Of a stretch of 41,056 nucleotides of DNA, positions 24,552 to 34,157 are shown one piece after another (positions within the stretch are counted from its first letter, which is position 1; each line of letters begins with the position of its first letter). The stretch comes from Phycisphaerae bacterium (GTDB lineage: Bacteria > Planctomycetota > Phycisphaerae > Sedimentisphaerales > SM23-30). The notes under the pieces are model-generated. The model was not told where the DNA came from, did not search any database, and saw nothing but the letters and a program-made list of their open reading frames with translations. Made by a program: the position numbers and the translations under genes. The stretch is from contig JAEIOG010000041.1 in assembly GCA_016342495.1 (NCBI GenBank), forward strand, positions 1 to 41,056, given 5' to 3'.

Positions 24552-25370
24552 ATGTCACGTAAAAAAGCATTTACCCTTATCGAACTATTAGTCGTTATTT
24601 CCATTATTGCTCTTTTGGTCTCGATATTAATGCCAGCACTGGCAAAAGCCCGTGAAAGTGCAAAGGCAACCCTATGTGCCACTCAGTTGAAACAATTTGC
24701 TACATCATGGTATATGTATGCTGATGATAATAATGGTTTCAATATTGTCTATGGTAATTATGTTAATGATCCTAAGGAATTCTGGTTCTACAAGCTTGCG
24801 GGTTATCTTGGCGATAAGAACTATGAACAGGGGACAGGTGATCCATTAAAGGGGGCCATGCGTATTATGCAGTGTCCATCAACTAAGGAATGGTCGAATA
24901 AATACGGCGATGGCTTTGGGTATGGAGCATATGATATGGCATGGCGATGGCGTGAGGAAACTACTACTTCTGGAAGAGTTAATTCTCATCAGGGTGGGTA
25001 TACTGTAAATGGCTGGATGCAACAGCGGACTGGAAGTGCGAATTCAAAATTTATCCAGAAATTTGATAGTGCTAAAGGGAAAGTTCCCCTTTTGAGTGAT
25101 GGTGGCTGGGTTGATGCCTGGCAGGAACCTGCTTATGCTACTGACGCTGACAAGTTTACTGACCTTGAAGGACGCGGAATTCCTGGAACTGGCTATCGCA
25201 TGCACCCAAATCAGTTGACACGTATTTTGTTACGTCGGCACAGTCACGCTATTAACATCGCTCTTAATGACAACCATGTCGAACGGGTTGATTTGGAAAA
25301 AGTGTATACTTTCAAATGGCACAATACGTTCAGAATGGTGTCCAGAATAGAAGGCATGCCTGCAAAATAA
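24552..25370 (+). CDS. Prepilin-type (type II pseudopilin-like) secreted protein
   Basis: 272 residues. The N-terminus KKAFTLIELLVVISIIALLVSILMPALAKARE is a textbook prepilin leader: cleavage would occur between Ala and Phe (about residues 6/7), with Glu five residues after the cleavage site and a long hydrophobic helix. The rest is a soluble globular part, with a final region (HSHAINIALNDNHVERVDLEKV) like the 'DGHV' ending of planctomycete DUF1559-type pseudopilins. Family knowledge: such proteins are abundant in Planctomycetes and are thought to be anchored by the N-terminal helix or assembled into pseudopili. No specific function can be given; in this neighbourhood it may take part in glycan handling. 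It is followed by a hairpin at 25435-25465. Confidence 0.85.
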   Translation: MSRKKAFTLIELLVVISIIALLVSILMPALAKARESAKATLCATQLKQFATSWYMYADDNNGFNIVYGNYVNDPKEFWFYKLAGYLGDKNYEQGTGDPLKGAMRIMQCPSTKEWSNKYGDGFGYGAYDMAWRWREETTTSGRVNSHQGGYTVNGWMQQRTGSANSKFIQKFDSAKGKVPLLSDGGWVDAWQEPAYATDADKFTDLEGRGIPGTGYRMHPNQLTRILLRRHSHAINIALNDNHVERVDLEKVYTFKWHNTFRMVSRIEGMPAK

Positions 25371-25434
25371 TAATATGAGTTTTTATGGATTAACTGCTTA
25401 TATCGGGTCTAATCTAATATTTAATTGTTTTTGT

Positions 25435-25473
25435 AATACCATTAGCTTTTATAACTAATGGTATTTTATTGTG
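25435..25473 (+). terminator. Terminator-like hairpin after the pseudopilin-like gene
   Basis: A perfect 11-bp stem (25435-25445 with 25455-25465, 9-base loop) is followed by the T-rich TTATTGTG. It is AT-rich and the T-run is interrupted, so efficiency is uncertain. It lies 65 bases after the stop codon. Confidence 0.55.
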
Positions 25474-25498
25474 TGTTATTTAGCTAGAAAGTGAGAAA

Positions 25499-28495
25499 AT
25501 GAAGAAGGTTTTAAAAAGTTTAATCTTATTGTATGTAATAGTCGGTGTTGTAGGTTGCGGCTCTGCCAATGCTAAAGAAATTATTATTAAAAATGATTTT
25601 GCCGCTCGCCAACTGGAATTTGATGGCCAGGTCTGGCGGACTACCAGCTTTGCCCGTGGTGATGGCAGTGATGTTATTATGGTGCAAAGCGATGAATTCC
25701 ATGTCCTTTTTATGGATGATACCCAGTTTTCGATTAGTGATTGTGTTGTTACTGGGAAGCCTGAAATTTCTAATAATGGCAAAGAAGTAATCATTAATTA
25801 TCAATTACGCAATGATATCGAAGTTCAATATAAACCAACGGCGATAACCATCCGTTATTGGGTTGAAGACCAGCCGTATATTCGCAAGCAGGTCACCTTG
25901 GATATGACCCAGGGCCAATCTATTGATCGCTTGGAAGTCGAGCGTTTTGTCACGGCCAGTCCCCAGGCCCGTGGCGGGCGCGGCGAGCCGGTTTATATCG
26001 ATAATAAATGGTTTTTTGGTGTGGAATTTCCCGCTGCCTATACACGTTGTATCGATGGCAATACTCCCAAGGCCCATTCTGGTAAATATGATTTAATAGG
26101 CAATTATAGCCAGATATTTTTAGAAGACCGTGACATCGCAACTGATGCAAAACCCGGCATGGTCCGTATGTTTCATTTCCCTGGAACCACGCGGCCATTT
26201 ACTGAACAATATTCCAAACGTAATGGCTTTGGCATGATTTCAAAAATCGCTGTCTGTGGCATAGGCACCGCTGGTGAACCTATGGAAATTACCATGATGG
26301 ATTATCTGGACACTATCCGTCGGCCTGTACGAAGCTTTGTTCATTATAATAACTGGTATGATGGCGATGGCAAAAACCTTAAACCTGAAAATTTCGTTGA
26401 TAAAGTCTATAATACCTTCAAAGAAAATCTTTCTCCTTATGGCGTCAAGATTGATGCCATGGTCCCCGATAACGGTTGGCAAGATTATAAAAGTGTCTAT
26501 CAGGTTAATCGCGGCCATTTCCCCAAAGGTGATGAAGATTTAGCTGCCCTGGGCCAAAAACTGCGTGATGGCGGTTCGGGTTTGGGGTTGTGGCTGGCTT
26601 TGAATAATTATTGTGCCCTTGACTGGGGTGGCAAACTACCTCAATATACCGAAGCAAAGCGTAATAAATGGTTTACTCGCTTTATGCGGTATTATTCCCT
26701 TGCCAGCCCGAACTATTATCAAGCTATATCTCAGCGTCTGCCCGAACTAATCAAACTTGGCAAAGTTTCTTATATCAAACATGATTTTAATGAAATGTGT
26801 GATATGGGCCCGGATAATGGTTCGTTGCCAACTGACCGTCATGGTCATGAAAGAGCGGTAGAAGCGACAATTAAGCTTCTGGAAATTGAACGTGAAGCTA
26901 ACCCTGGTATATATCAAAACATTACCAATTGGATATGGTTTTCACCCTGGTGGCTACAGCACGGTAATAATTTATGGATGCTGGCTGGTGACTCAGGCGT
27001 CAATCGCAACTGGCCCCAAATCTCGACACGCAAGATGGCTATCACCTACCGCGATGCCCATATTTTTCATGCCTGGGGCGACCCGGCGACCCGGCCACTG
27101 GTTCCGATTTCACATCTTATGACCCATGGCATTATTTATGCCAACCGTTGCCGGGTTGAACAGGATGGCGACAGCTTGGCCGACTGGTCAGACTATGTCG
27201 TTATGTATTATGCCCGTGGCCTGCAATTAAAAGAATGGTATATAACTACAAAAATGATGACTCCCGAAAGATGGCGTGTTTTGGGTCAGGCGACACGCTG
27301 GTCTGAAGAGAATGTCGACTTACTTGCCAATACCGTAATGGTTGGCGGCATGGCCGAAAAAGGTCAATGCTATGGCTATGTAGCATGGAAAGATGACAAC
27401 GGTATCCTAACACTTCGCAACCCTGACCGCAGGCCACAAACTATCAACGTACCTTTTGATAAAACCGTCTGGTACCGTGGTCCACTGGGCAGCAAATATC
27501 ACGCGGAAGTTATCTATCCATGCCAGATGGCGATGCCACAAACTTTCATCTCCGGTCAGGATATGAAGATAACCGTTCCGGCTTATACAACAATGGTAAT
27601 GGAATTGAAACATGGTCAGGCTAAAACTTCTGAACTTCCAAAATTAAAACCAGTAAAAATTATTGGCTCCAAAACTGTAAATGGATCAGCTACGATTACA
27701 GTTTCTATACCGGATGAATTTATGACTTTATGTGACCTTCGCGTTACATCTGATGCCTCATTGCCAACTATTTTAGTTGATGGTCAGGAAATCCCGGCAG
27801 GTCGAACCAATAATGGGCCAGGCTGGAAAATGGGCGCCTATGACCTGACCAAATTCAAAGGCCAGATCATAAATATATTATTCACCGTTGATGGCTCAGC
27901 GGGCATATTCTCCAGTGAAGATGAATTGGAAATCGAAGTCGATCTTATTATGGATCGTCCGGTCAAAATGAAGAAAATGGATAAAGCTTATACTTTGCCT
28001 TGGGCATTAAAGCATGGTTTTATGCGTGATTCTCTAAGTATTTTTACCGGTGCAGTTAAAGCCACAAACAAAACTACCAATAAGATTTCTGACGATCAGC
28101 TAGAAAATATCAAAGCCGCCAAACTTCGCATCTGGCACTTTGGGTGTGATGGCGGCCAGTATGGCAATAAAATGATCACTATTAATGGCGTCAAGGCGGG
28201 TGTCATGCCAACTAAATCTGGTGGCGATAAATGGGAAGAAACTATCGTTGATTTATCAGTCGAAGTTCTAAAAGCTATCAAAACTCGCTGTGAAATCACT
28301 GTAGCCAACCCCGCTAATGATAAATTCAAATTTAAGAAATTTCAGCTCGCAGTTCAGACCTCCGATGGCCACTGGATTAGCTCAACCGTTGATAAACGAG
28401 TTCAAACTGCCAGTAGTGATGGCTGGTCCTATGATGAAGGAACCATTTTTACCGGAAAAATCTCTGAAACTGTTGTGGTTGAATTTCAAAAATGA
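25499..28495 (+). CDS. GH36-like alpha-galactosidase-type lipoprotein
   Basis: 998 residues. A lipoprotein signal with lipobox VVGC (about Cys20) anchors it. A beta-sandwich N-terminal domain (about 30-270) is followed by a (beta/alpha)8 barrel (about 275-620) with DNGWQ, the KHDFNEM segment whose Asp429 is the likely nucleophile (clan GH-D 'KxDxN' pattern), and AGDSG, whose Asp498 is a candidate acid/base. A C-terminal beta domain follows and then about 250 residues (750-998) of further beta-rich modules. Family knowledge: clan GH-D enzymes remove alpha-linked galactose or related sugars with retention. The acid/base motif is not the classical GH36 one, so the precise family and substrate are open. 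The ribosome site is weak (AGTGAG). It is first in a run of glycan-active genes and has its own terminator (28510-28551). Confidence 0.75.
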   Translation: MKKVLKSLILLYVIVGVVGCGSANAKEIIIKNDFAARQLEFDGQVWRTTSFARGDGSDVIMVQSDEFHVLFMDDTQFSISDCVVTGKPEISNNGKEVIINYQLRNDIEVQYKPTAITIRYWVEDQPYIRKQVTLDMTQGQSIDRLEVERFVTASPQARGGRGEPVYIDNKWFFGVEFPAAYTRCIDGNTPKAHSGKYDLIGNYSQIFLEDRDIATDAKPGMVRMFHFPGTTRPFTEQYSKRNGFGMISKIAVCGIGTAGEPMEITMMDYLDTIRRPVRSFVHYNNWYDGDGKNLKPENFVDKVYNTFKENLSPYGVKIDAMVPDNGWQDYKSVYQVNRGHFPKGDEDLAALGQKLRDGGSGLGLWLALNNYCALDWGGKLPQYTEAKRNKWFTRFMRYYSLASPNYYQAISQRLPELIKLGKVSYIKHDFNEMCDMGPDNGSLPTDRHGHERAVEATIKLLEIEREANPGIYQNITNWIWFSPWWLQHGNNLWMLAGDSGVNRNWPQISTRKMAITYRDAHIFHAWGDPATRPLVPISHLMTHGIIYANRCRVEQDGDSLADWSDYVVMYYARGLQLKEWYITTKMMTPERWRVLGQATRWSEENVDLLANTVMVGGMAEKGQCYGYVAWKDDNGILTLRNPDRRPQTINVPFDKTVWYRGPLGSKYHAEVIYPCQMAMPQTFISGQDMKITVPAYTTMVMELKHGQAKTSELPKLKPVKIIGSKTVNGSATITVSIPDEFMTLCDLRVTSDASLPTILVDGQEIPAGRTNNGPGWKMGAYDLTKFKGQIINILFTVDGSAGIFSSEDELEIEVDLIMDRPVKMKKMDKAYTLPWALKHGFMRDSLSIFTGAVKATNKTTNKISDDQLENIKAAKLRIWHFGCDGGQYGNKMITINGVKAGVMPTKSGGDKWEETIVDLSVEVLKAIKTRCEITVANPANDKFKFKKFQLAVQTSDGHWISSTVDKRVQTASSDGWSYDEGTIFTGKISETVVVEFQK

Positions 28496-28509
28496 CTATC
28501 TTAAAATAG

Positions 28510-28551
28510 CACTGTATTTTGAATAAATAATTCCTTGATACAGTGTTTTTT
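28510..28551 (+). terminator. Rho-independent terminator of the GH36-like gene
   Basis: A perfect 8-bp stem (28510-28517 with 28538-28545) with a 20-base loop is followed by six T residues (28546-28551). It lies 15 bases after the stop codon. Confidence 0.65.
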
Positions 28552-28577
28552 AAGTGTTTTTGTTTATCTTTGAGAAC

Positions 28578-28620
28578 TTGATTAAAATTGAATCAATAGG
28601 TAGTGTTAATATTTATTAAC
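28578..28620 (+). promoter_or_regulatory. Two operator-like inverted repeats upstream of the DUF2961 gene
   Basis: TTGATT-N7-AATCAA (28578-28596) and GTTAAT-ATTT-ATTAAC (28605-28620) stand side by side, ending 27 bases before the ATG at 28648. Both are short and AT-rich, so chance is possible, but such pairs often bind a dimeric regulator. No regulator of the LacI, AraC or similar type is encoded in the window. Confidence 0.35.
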
Positions 28621-28647
28621 GTGGCATGATTAGGAAAAGGGCAGAAA

Positions 28648-30336
28648 ATGATAAAAAGTGTAAAGATACTAGTTTCTACTTTATTGATTTTGATTTCTGG
28701 TAAGATATGTTTGGCTAAGCAGGTGGATTTAAAAAGTTTGCTGGAAGAGATGGTTGATCGGGAAAAGGTTGCTGAGTTTCCTGTTGATGAATACGTTTGC
28801 AAACAATTTAGTAGCTATGATCGGGAGTCAAAGGTAAATGCTCCTGAAGATGGCAAGTTTCATCCTGAACAAGGTCGTGATTGGGGTAAGGGTTGGTTCG
28901 CCAATAGAGATTTTGCACAATATGTTCGTACCGAAATTAATAATGGCCGGACTGAAAAAGTGATGATGGATGTCCAGGGGCCAGGGGCTATAGTTCGCTG
29001 GTGGTCGATGCCTAGCGGCAGAAACTGGAATGATAATACAATTATTCGTATTTATCTGGATAATGAAAAGAAACCTGAAATCGAAATTGAAGTTAAGAAA
29101 CTTATTGGTGGTGATGGGCTGGTTGGAGAACCTTATTCTTATCTGGCAAGTGATGACAGGACCAATTTAGGATGGCGTGGCCGCAATTTGTTTTTTCCAA
29201 TTCCATTTGCGAAAAGTTGCAAGGTGACAATGGATGAAGGTGGGGCAACAGAAGGCTGGAGTGGTTTTTATTATAATATTAATTACCGATTGTATAAAAC
29301 TGGAACAGATGTTAAGACTTTTCGTTTGGAGCAACTGAGTGAAATAGAAGCTGTAGTTGATGAGATTGCTGTGAAGTTGGTTGAACCTTATGACTGGTCG
29401 GCAAAAATAGTAGGCAGTAATAAAAGTTTGGCATCGGGTGAAAATTATAGTCATACGGTTAAAGGTGAGTTGGCTATAAAAAATATGTATATGGCAATAG
29501 ATGCGGTGAATATGGTCCAGGCGATGCGCTCGACTGTTATTGAAATCACATTTGATGGGGAAAGAACTGTTTGGTGTCCGCTTGATGCGTTTTTTGGCTG
29601 TGGGCATATGGGCGAAACACATAGAACTTTCTATGTTGAAAATGAAAAATGGTTTCCCAGCTCAGATAGGACAGGAATGATGGCCAGCCGTTGGGTGATG
29701 ACTTTTCAGAATGAAGCTAAGGTGATGATTCATAATTTTGGTAAGCAAAATGTCAAAATCAAAATGTTTGCTATTGATACTGAAAAATATCAATGGCACG
29801 ATCGAAGTATGTATTTTCATGCAACATGGTTTGAATTACGCAATCAGAGAACGAATATTAGGCGTGATGTGAATTATGTAACTGTGCAAGGCAAAGGTGT
29901 GTATGTTGGCGATAGCTTGACGATATTTAATACGCATCCTGATTGGTGGGGCGAAGGTGACGAAAAGATTTATGTAGATGGTGAAAAATTCCCATCTCAT
30001 TTTGGCACTGGCACCGAAGATTATTATGGTTATGCCTATTGCCGTCCTCAGACTTTTAGTAAGCCTTTTCATTCTTTGCCGCAGGGCTTAGGAAATAAAG
30101 CCGTTGGTTGTTCAACTAATAATCGTTATCGGACATTGGATGCGATACCATTCCAGAAATCTATAAGTGTGAATATGGAGATGTGGCATCCATTTTGCCA
30201 AAATGCTGCGATGATGAATTATTCACCAGCAACATTTTGGTATGGTATGCCGGGTGACAGATGTAATATTGAACCTGACCCAAAAGCGGTGGCTTTGGCT
30301 GTGGCATTACAGAAAAGTGATGTGACAGGTAATTGA
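28648..30336 (+). CDS. DUF2961 (GH172-type) glycosidase-like secreted protein
   Basis: 562 residues. Signal peptide (about 1-24, ending CLAKQ). The rest is a two-part DUF2961 jelly roll, recognisable by GPGAIVRWW, FFGCGHMGE, FHATWFELRNQ and the highly typical GTGTEDYYGYAYC near residue 455. Family knowledge: DUF2961 proteins were recently placed in GH172 and include enzymes on alpha-D-fructofuranosyl and alpha-D-arabinofuranosyl linkages, with catalytic glutamates; Glu in the GTGTEDYYG motif is a plausible active-site residue (inference). It would act in the periplasm or outside. Its codons favour G/T third positions more than the C-rich codons of the flanking enzyme genes, a hint of separate origin. 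It does not overlap the next gene, which starts 130 bases later. Confidence 0.88.
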   Translation: MIKSVKILVSTLLILISGKICLAKQVDLKSLLEEMVDREKVAEFPVDEYVCKQFSSYDRESKVNAPEDGKFHPEQGRDWGKGWFANRDFAQYVRTEINNGRTEKVMMDVQGPGAIVRWWSMPSGRNWNDNTIIRIYLDNEKKPEIEIEVKKLIGGDGLVGEPYSYLASDDRTNLGWRGRNLFFPIPFAKSCKVTMDEGGATEGWSGFYYNINYRLYKTGTDVKTFRLEQLSEIEAVVDEIAVKLVEPYDWSAKIVGSNKSLASGENYSHTVKGELAIKNMYMAIDAVNMVQAMRSTVIEITFDGERTVWCPLDAFFGCGHMGETHRTFYVENEKWFPSSDRTGMMASRWVMTFQNEAKVMIHNFGKQNVKIKMFAIDTEKYQWHDRSMYFHATWFELRNQRTNIRRDVNYVTVQGKGVYVGDSLTIFNTHPDWWGEGDEKIYVDGEKFPSHFGTGTEDYYGYAYCRPQTFSKPFHSLPQGLGNKAVGCSTNNRYRTLDAIPFQKSISVNMEMWHPFCQNAAMMNYSPATFWYGMPGDRCNIEPDPKAVALAVALQKSDVTGN

Positions 30337-30466
30337 TTAGTTTACCTGAATGGTTATGTTTTTTATTAATTTTTGTTTTTATCTGAAGATTTCACTTTTA
30401 GTGGAAATCTATATATGTGGTTACCTGATTTTATTATTAGCAAAATTTACAAATAAGGACATAGCA

Positions 30467-33400
30467 ATGAATATAAGAATACAAGCGATAGCTCTTTCTT
30501 TAATGCTTACAGCTTTGGTTAACATTACCTGGGGTAGCAAAGACGCTGCCATTCCCACCGATAAGGAAAAATTCCATATTTTTATCCTCATGGGCCAATC
30601 AAATATGGCTGGCTATGGCCAAATTCTACCCGGTGATGATGTCGAAATCGATAATGTCCTGGAATTGCAAGGTTGGCAGCCTGAACAATACACCTGGCAA
30701 AAAGCCGCTCAACCCATCCATCATCGCCTGGGTAGTGACCAATTCTGCCTTGCCGGTCCATTTGCCGAAAGTTATCGTGATAGCCATCCTGGTATTACTG
30801 TAGGCCTTATCCCAGTAGCTTGGGGCGGGGCTGCTATCGACCAGATTAACAAAGGCACTAAAGCCTATGATGACATGTTGGTCAAGGCAAAGCTGGCGAA
30901 GACTCAGGGCGTAATCAAAGGTGTACTTTGGCATCAAGGGGAATCCGATACCGTTAATCTCGCTAATGCCCAACAATACAGTCAAAAGCTCAAGCAACTT
31001 GTTATTGATATCCGTAGTGACTTAAAAATAAAAGATTTACCATTTATTGCGGGCAACCTGGCCGAGTTCTATGGCACTGGCCCCGATCATAACGCTCCTC
31101 AGCGTGTCAAACAAATTAATATGGTAAAAGCCGCATTGCGAAACCTCCCCAATGAAATTGCCAATACCGGTTTTGTAGAATCAGCAGGCCTGAAAGCCCG
31201 CGAAAAACATCAGGTGCATTTTGACAGGGATTCGCTAATCACTTTTGGCAAGCGATACGCAGCCGCTTTCCAAAATCTCCAGCTTAATTCCGAACCTCAA
31301 TTTAAAAATCGCACAGATTGGCTCATTAATCCTCAGCAATATCAGGCGGGCGTATATCAAGGTGGTCGTAGTGATGAACTGGTTCTCTCTAATGGATTGA
31401 TTCGACGTATTTTCCGTATCGCCCCCGATGGTGCAACGGTTGGCTTTGATAATCTCATGACCAGTGAAAGTGTTTTGCGTTCTGTCCGGCCTGAAGCTGA
31501 ACTTACATTTGATGGGAAAACCTATGAAGTCGGGGGCCTTAAAGGTCAGCCTAACCATGCTTACCTGCTGCCTGAGTGGGTAGATTTTATGAAGCCAAAT
31601 CCCAAAGCTTTCCATTTTGTTGGCTATGAAATCGGCAAACCTCAAAAAACCATGGAATGGAAACGCAATAAGCTTTCGCCTGATACTCCATGGCCACCGA
31701 AGGGCATTTCGCTCCACATGGATTATAAAATTGATCCATCGGTGTCCCAGAGCCAGGCATTGCTACCCAGCCAGACTGGGCGAACATTATTAATCTCCGA
31801 TGATTTCAAAACTTTTGACAAAAGCTGGAAGGAACACCATAGTTCAAAACATCCGCGCAGCTCATTTACCAATGAAGGCAAAGTCGGTGAGATCTATACC
31901 TATGAAAATACTGCTGTTTATGCCGAACGTCAATTACCCGCTGATGTAAAGCTGGTGCAGTGTAAAATCAGTTGCGGAACCGATCAAGGTGCATCATGGG
32001 GCCCTGGTATAACCTTGCTAACCTCTGATAATGTTCTGAAATTCAATATCCGCCCCGGTGAAAAACGCTTTGGGATCTATTTCAAAGGCCGAGAGCAGTT
32101 CGTCGGCGAAGTTGATCCGGCTAAAGCATATTATCTCCGCATCCGCATCGAATCCAATGGAATTCATTGCGAAGCGTCACTGGATAGTCAATCCTGGTTT
32201 ACCGTTGGGGCTTTTGCAGATAAAACGATTCAATCGCCTGCTACTGTTCGCATTGGTAAAACCAGTAATGTCGGGGGCAACACAGATTATAATGGTGCCT
32301 TCGGTGAACTGACAAGATGTCTGATTAGCGAATTCAAAGCTTATGGTCAATTTGTCCCCGACCCGAAAATTCAAGACTCAAATCCCCATAATGATTTAAT
32401 TGTTTCAATACATTATGAACTTTATGACCATATTCCAGTAATCTGTAAATGGTTCAGCATTCAAAATGGCTCAGATAAAACTGTAAAACTAAATTCTTTT
32501 GTCAGCGAAATCCTCGCTGTTGTCGAAGCCGGCTCTACTGTCGATAAACGTCAGGAATCCTGGCTTATTCCGGAAATGCATATCGAAAGCGATTATGAAT
32601 TTCATGGCATGGATACCAGAAGTGCCAATGAGGTTATTAACTGGGTCAAGGATCCACTATATGCAACCCAGGTCAATTATCAGCGTGAAACACCCTGTCT
32701 ACTCAAAACTAATCTGAAAGCCGGCCCCAATATTGATATCCCCTCTGGCGAGGATTTTACTTCTTTCCGGGTTTATGAACTTCTGTACGATCGCGATGAT
32801 AGAGAACGCAAAGGCCTTGCCCAGCGTCGTATGTATCAAACCTTGACGCCTTGGGCTTTAGAAAATCCACTTATGATGCATGTTCGAAGTGCTAGGCCTG
32901 AAGCTGTCCGTGCCGCTGTCGACCAGTGTGCAGCCGTTGGCTTTGAAATGATTATTATGACTTTTGGCAGTGGCTTCAACATCGAAAATGAATCGCCTGC
33001 GTATCTGGCCCAAATCAAAGAACTCGTCGACTATGCTCATAGCAAAGATATCCGTCTGGGTGGCTATTCCTTGCTTGCCAGCCGCCGCGTTAGTGATAAA
33101 GATGATGTCATTAATCCCGAAACAGGAAAACCCGGTGGCTTTGCGACCTTTGGCAATTCTCCTTGCATAGAATCTCAATGGGGTCAGGATTATTTCCGCA
33201 AACTTTATAACTTCTTCGAAAAAACCGGGTTTGATCTGCTCGAACATGATGGCTCATATCCCGGCGACTTCTGTGCATCTACCACTCACCCAGGCCATGA
33301 TGGCTATGAAGATTCCCAATGGAAGCAATTCAAAACCATCAGCAATTTTTACAAATGGTGTCGAGCCAAAGGTGTTCACCTTAATGTCCCTGACTATTAT

Positions 33401-34039
33401 TTCTTCCAGGGCAGCAGCAAAAATGGCATGGGCTACCGCGAAACCAACTGGTCTTTGCCACGAGCTCAGCAGGTCATCCACGCCCGCCAGAATATCTATG
33501 ATGGCACCTGGACTAAGGCCCCATCGATGGGTTGGATGTTTGTGCCACTCACCCAGTATCATGGTGGCGGGGCTGCCGCTACCGTTGAGCCATTGTCCGA
33601 ACATCTGGACCATTACCAGAAAATCATGATGTCTAATCTATCGATGGGTGTTCAGGCTTGCTATCGTGGCCCGAGAATTTATGATACTGATAAAACTAAA
33701 GCTATGGTAAAAGAATCTGTCGATTGGTTTAAGAAATACCGTGATATTCTCGAAAGCGACCTTATTCATGGCCGCCGCGCTGATGGCAGGGATATCGACT
33801 GGATGCTTCATGTCAATCCTCAGCTGAAAAACAAGGGCATGCTTATCATATTTAATCCTAAATCAACCCCGGTCAAGAAAACCCTAAACCTCCCGCTTTA
33901 TTATACCGGCCTGACCGACAAGGCAACCATCAGCCACCAAGGCCAGACCCCGAGCGAATACAGCCTGGCTCGAGATTACTCTGTCGAGATCGAAGTTGAT
34001 GTCCCAGCCGACAGCATGACCTGGTATCTTATTCAATGA
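30467..34039 (+). CDS. Two-domain SASA esterase / GH-like glycosidase fusion
   Basis: 1190 residues from the ATG at 30467 (AAGGA upstream, then a signal peptide of about 23 residues); a longer frame from 30350 lacks a ribosome site and puts a second hydrophobic stretch first. Residues about 32-270 are a SASA/SGNH domain like sialate O-acetylesterases: GQSNM with Ser45, and WHQGESD near 155-161. Then comes a galactosidase-type beta-sandwich (about 285-440) interrupted by a concanavalin-like insert (about 445-620), and a (beta/alpha)8 barrel (about 790-1110) with LLEHDGSYPGD, whose Asp928 is the nucleophile candidate by analogy with clan GH-D, then a C-terminal beta domain. The fusion suggests removal of acetyl groups and then the sugar itself. 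It is listed as a glycosidase from fold-like patterns only; the SASA half is the more secure part. Confidence 0.8.
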   Translation: MNIRIQAIALSLMLTALVNITWGSKDAAIPTDKEKFHIFILMGQSNMAGYGQILPGDDVEIDNVLELQGWQPEQYTWQKAAQPIHHRLGSDQFCLAGPFAESYRDSHPGITVGLIPVAWGGAAIDQINKGTKAYDDMLVKAKLAKTQGVIKGVLWHQGESDTVNLANAQQYSQKLKQLVIDIRSDLKIKDLPFIAGNLAEFYGTGPDHNAPQRVKQINMVKAALRNLPNEIANTGFVESAGLKAREKHQVHFDRDSLITFGKRYAAAFQNLQLNSEPQFKNRTDWLINPQQYQAGVYQGGRSDELVLSNGLIRRIFRIAPDGATVGFDNLMTSESVLRSVRPEAELTFDGKTYEVGGLKGQPNHAYLLPEWVDFMKPNPKAFHFVGYEIGKPQKTMEWKRNKLSPDTPWPPKGISLHMDYKIDPSVSQSQALLPSQTGRTLLISDDFKTFDKSWKEHHSSKHPRSSFTNEGKVGEIYTYENTAVYAERQLPADVKLVQCKISCGTDQGASWGPGITLLTSDNVLKFNIRPGEKRFGIYFKGREQFVGEVDPAKAYYLRIRIESNGIHCEASLDSQSWFTVGAFADKTIQSPATVRIGKTSNVGGNTDYNGAFGELTRCLISEFKAYGQFVPDPKIQDSNPHNDLIVSIHYELYDHIPVICKWFSIQNGSDKTVKLNSFVSEILAVVEAGSTVDKRQESWLIPEMHIESDYEFHGMDTRSANEVINWVKDPLYATQVNYQRETPCLLKTNLKAGPNIDIPSGEDFTSFRVYELLYDRDDRERKGLAQRRMYQTLTPWALENPLMMHVRSARPEAVRAAVDQCAAVGFEMIIMTFGSGFNIENESPAYLAQIKELVDYAHSKDIRLGGYSLLASRRVSDKDDVINPETGKPGGFATFGNSPCIESQWGQDYFRKLYNFFEKTGFDLLEHDGSYPGDFCASTTHPGHDGYEDSQWKQFKTISNFYKWCRAKGVHLNVPDYYFFQGSSKNGMGYRETNWSLPRAQQVIHARQNIYDGTWTKAPSMGWMFVPLTQYHGGGAAATVEPLSEHLDHYQKIMMSNLSMGVQACYRGPRIYDTDKTKAMVKESVDWFKKYRDILESDLIHGRRADGRDIDWMLHVNPQLKNKGMLIIFNPKSTPVKKTLNLPLYYTGLTDKATISHQGQTPSEYSLARDYSVEIEVDVPADSMTWYLIQ

Positions 34040-34157
34040 CAAAACCAATCTTGGCGGTAATTATGCAAAAATTGGCGTTTAATAGTTTGTGTCTAGTTCT
34101 TATGATAATCTTAGGAATATACTTTACCTGAATTTTTAAAGTCAAACGGAGCTAAAT

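Noticed and set aside
30350-30466. Longer start for the SASA fusion gene
   Set aside because: No ribosome site precedes 30350, and the 39 extra residues are a second hydrophobic stretch before a proper signal peptide. ATG 30467 has AAGGA upstream.
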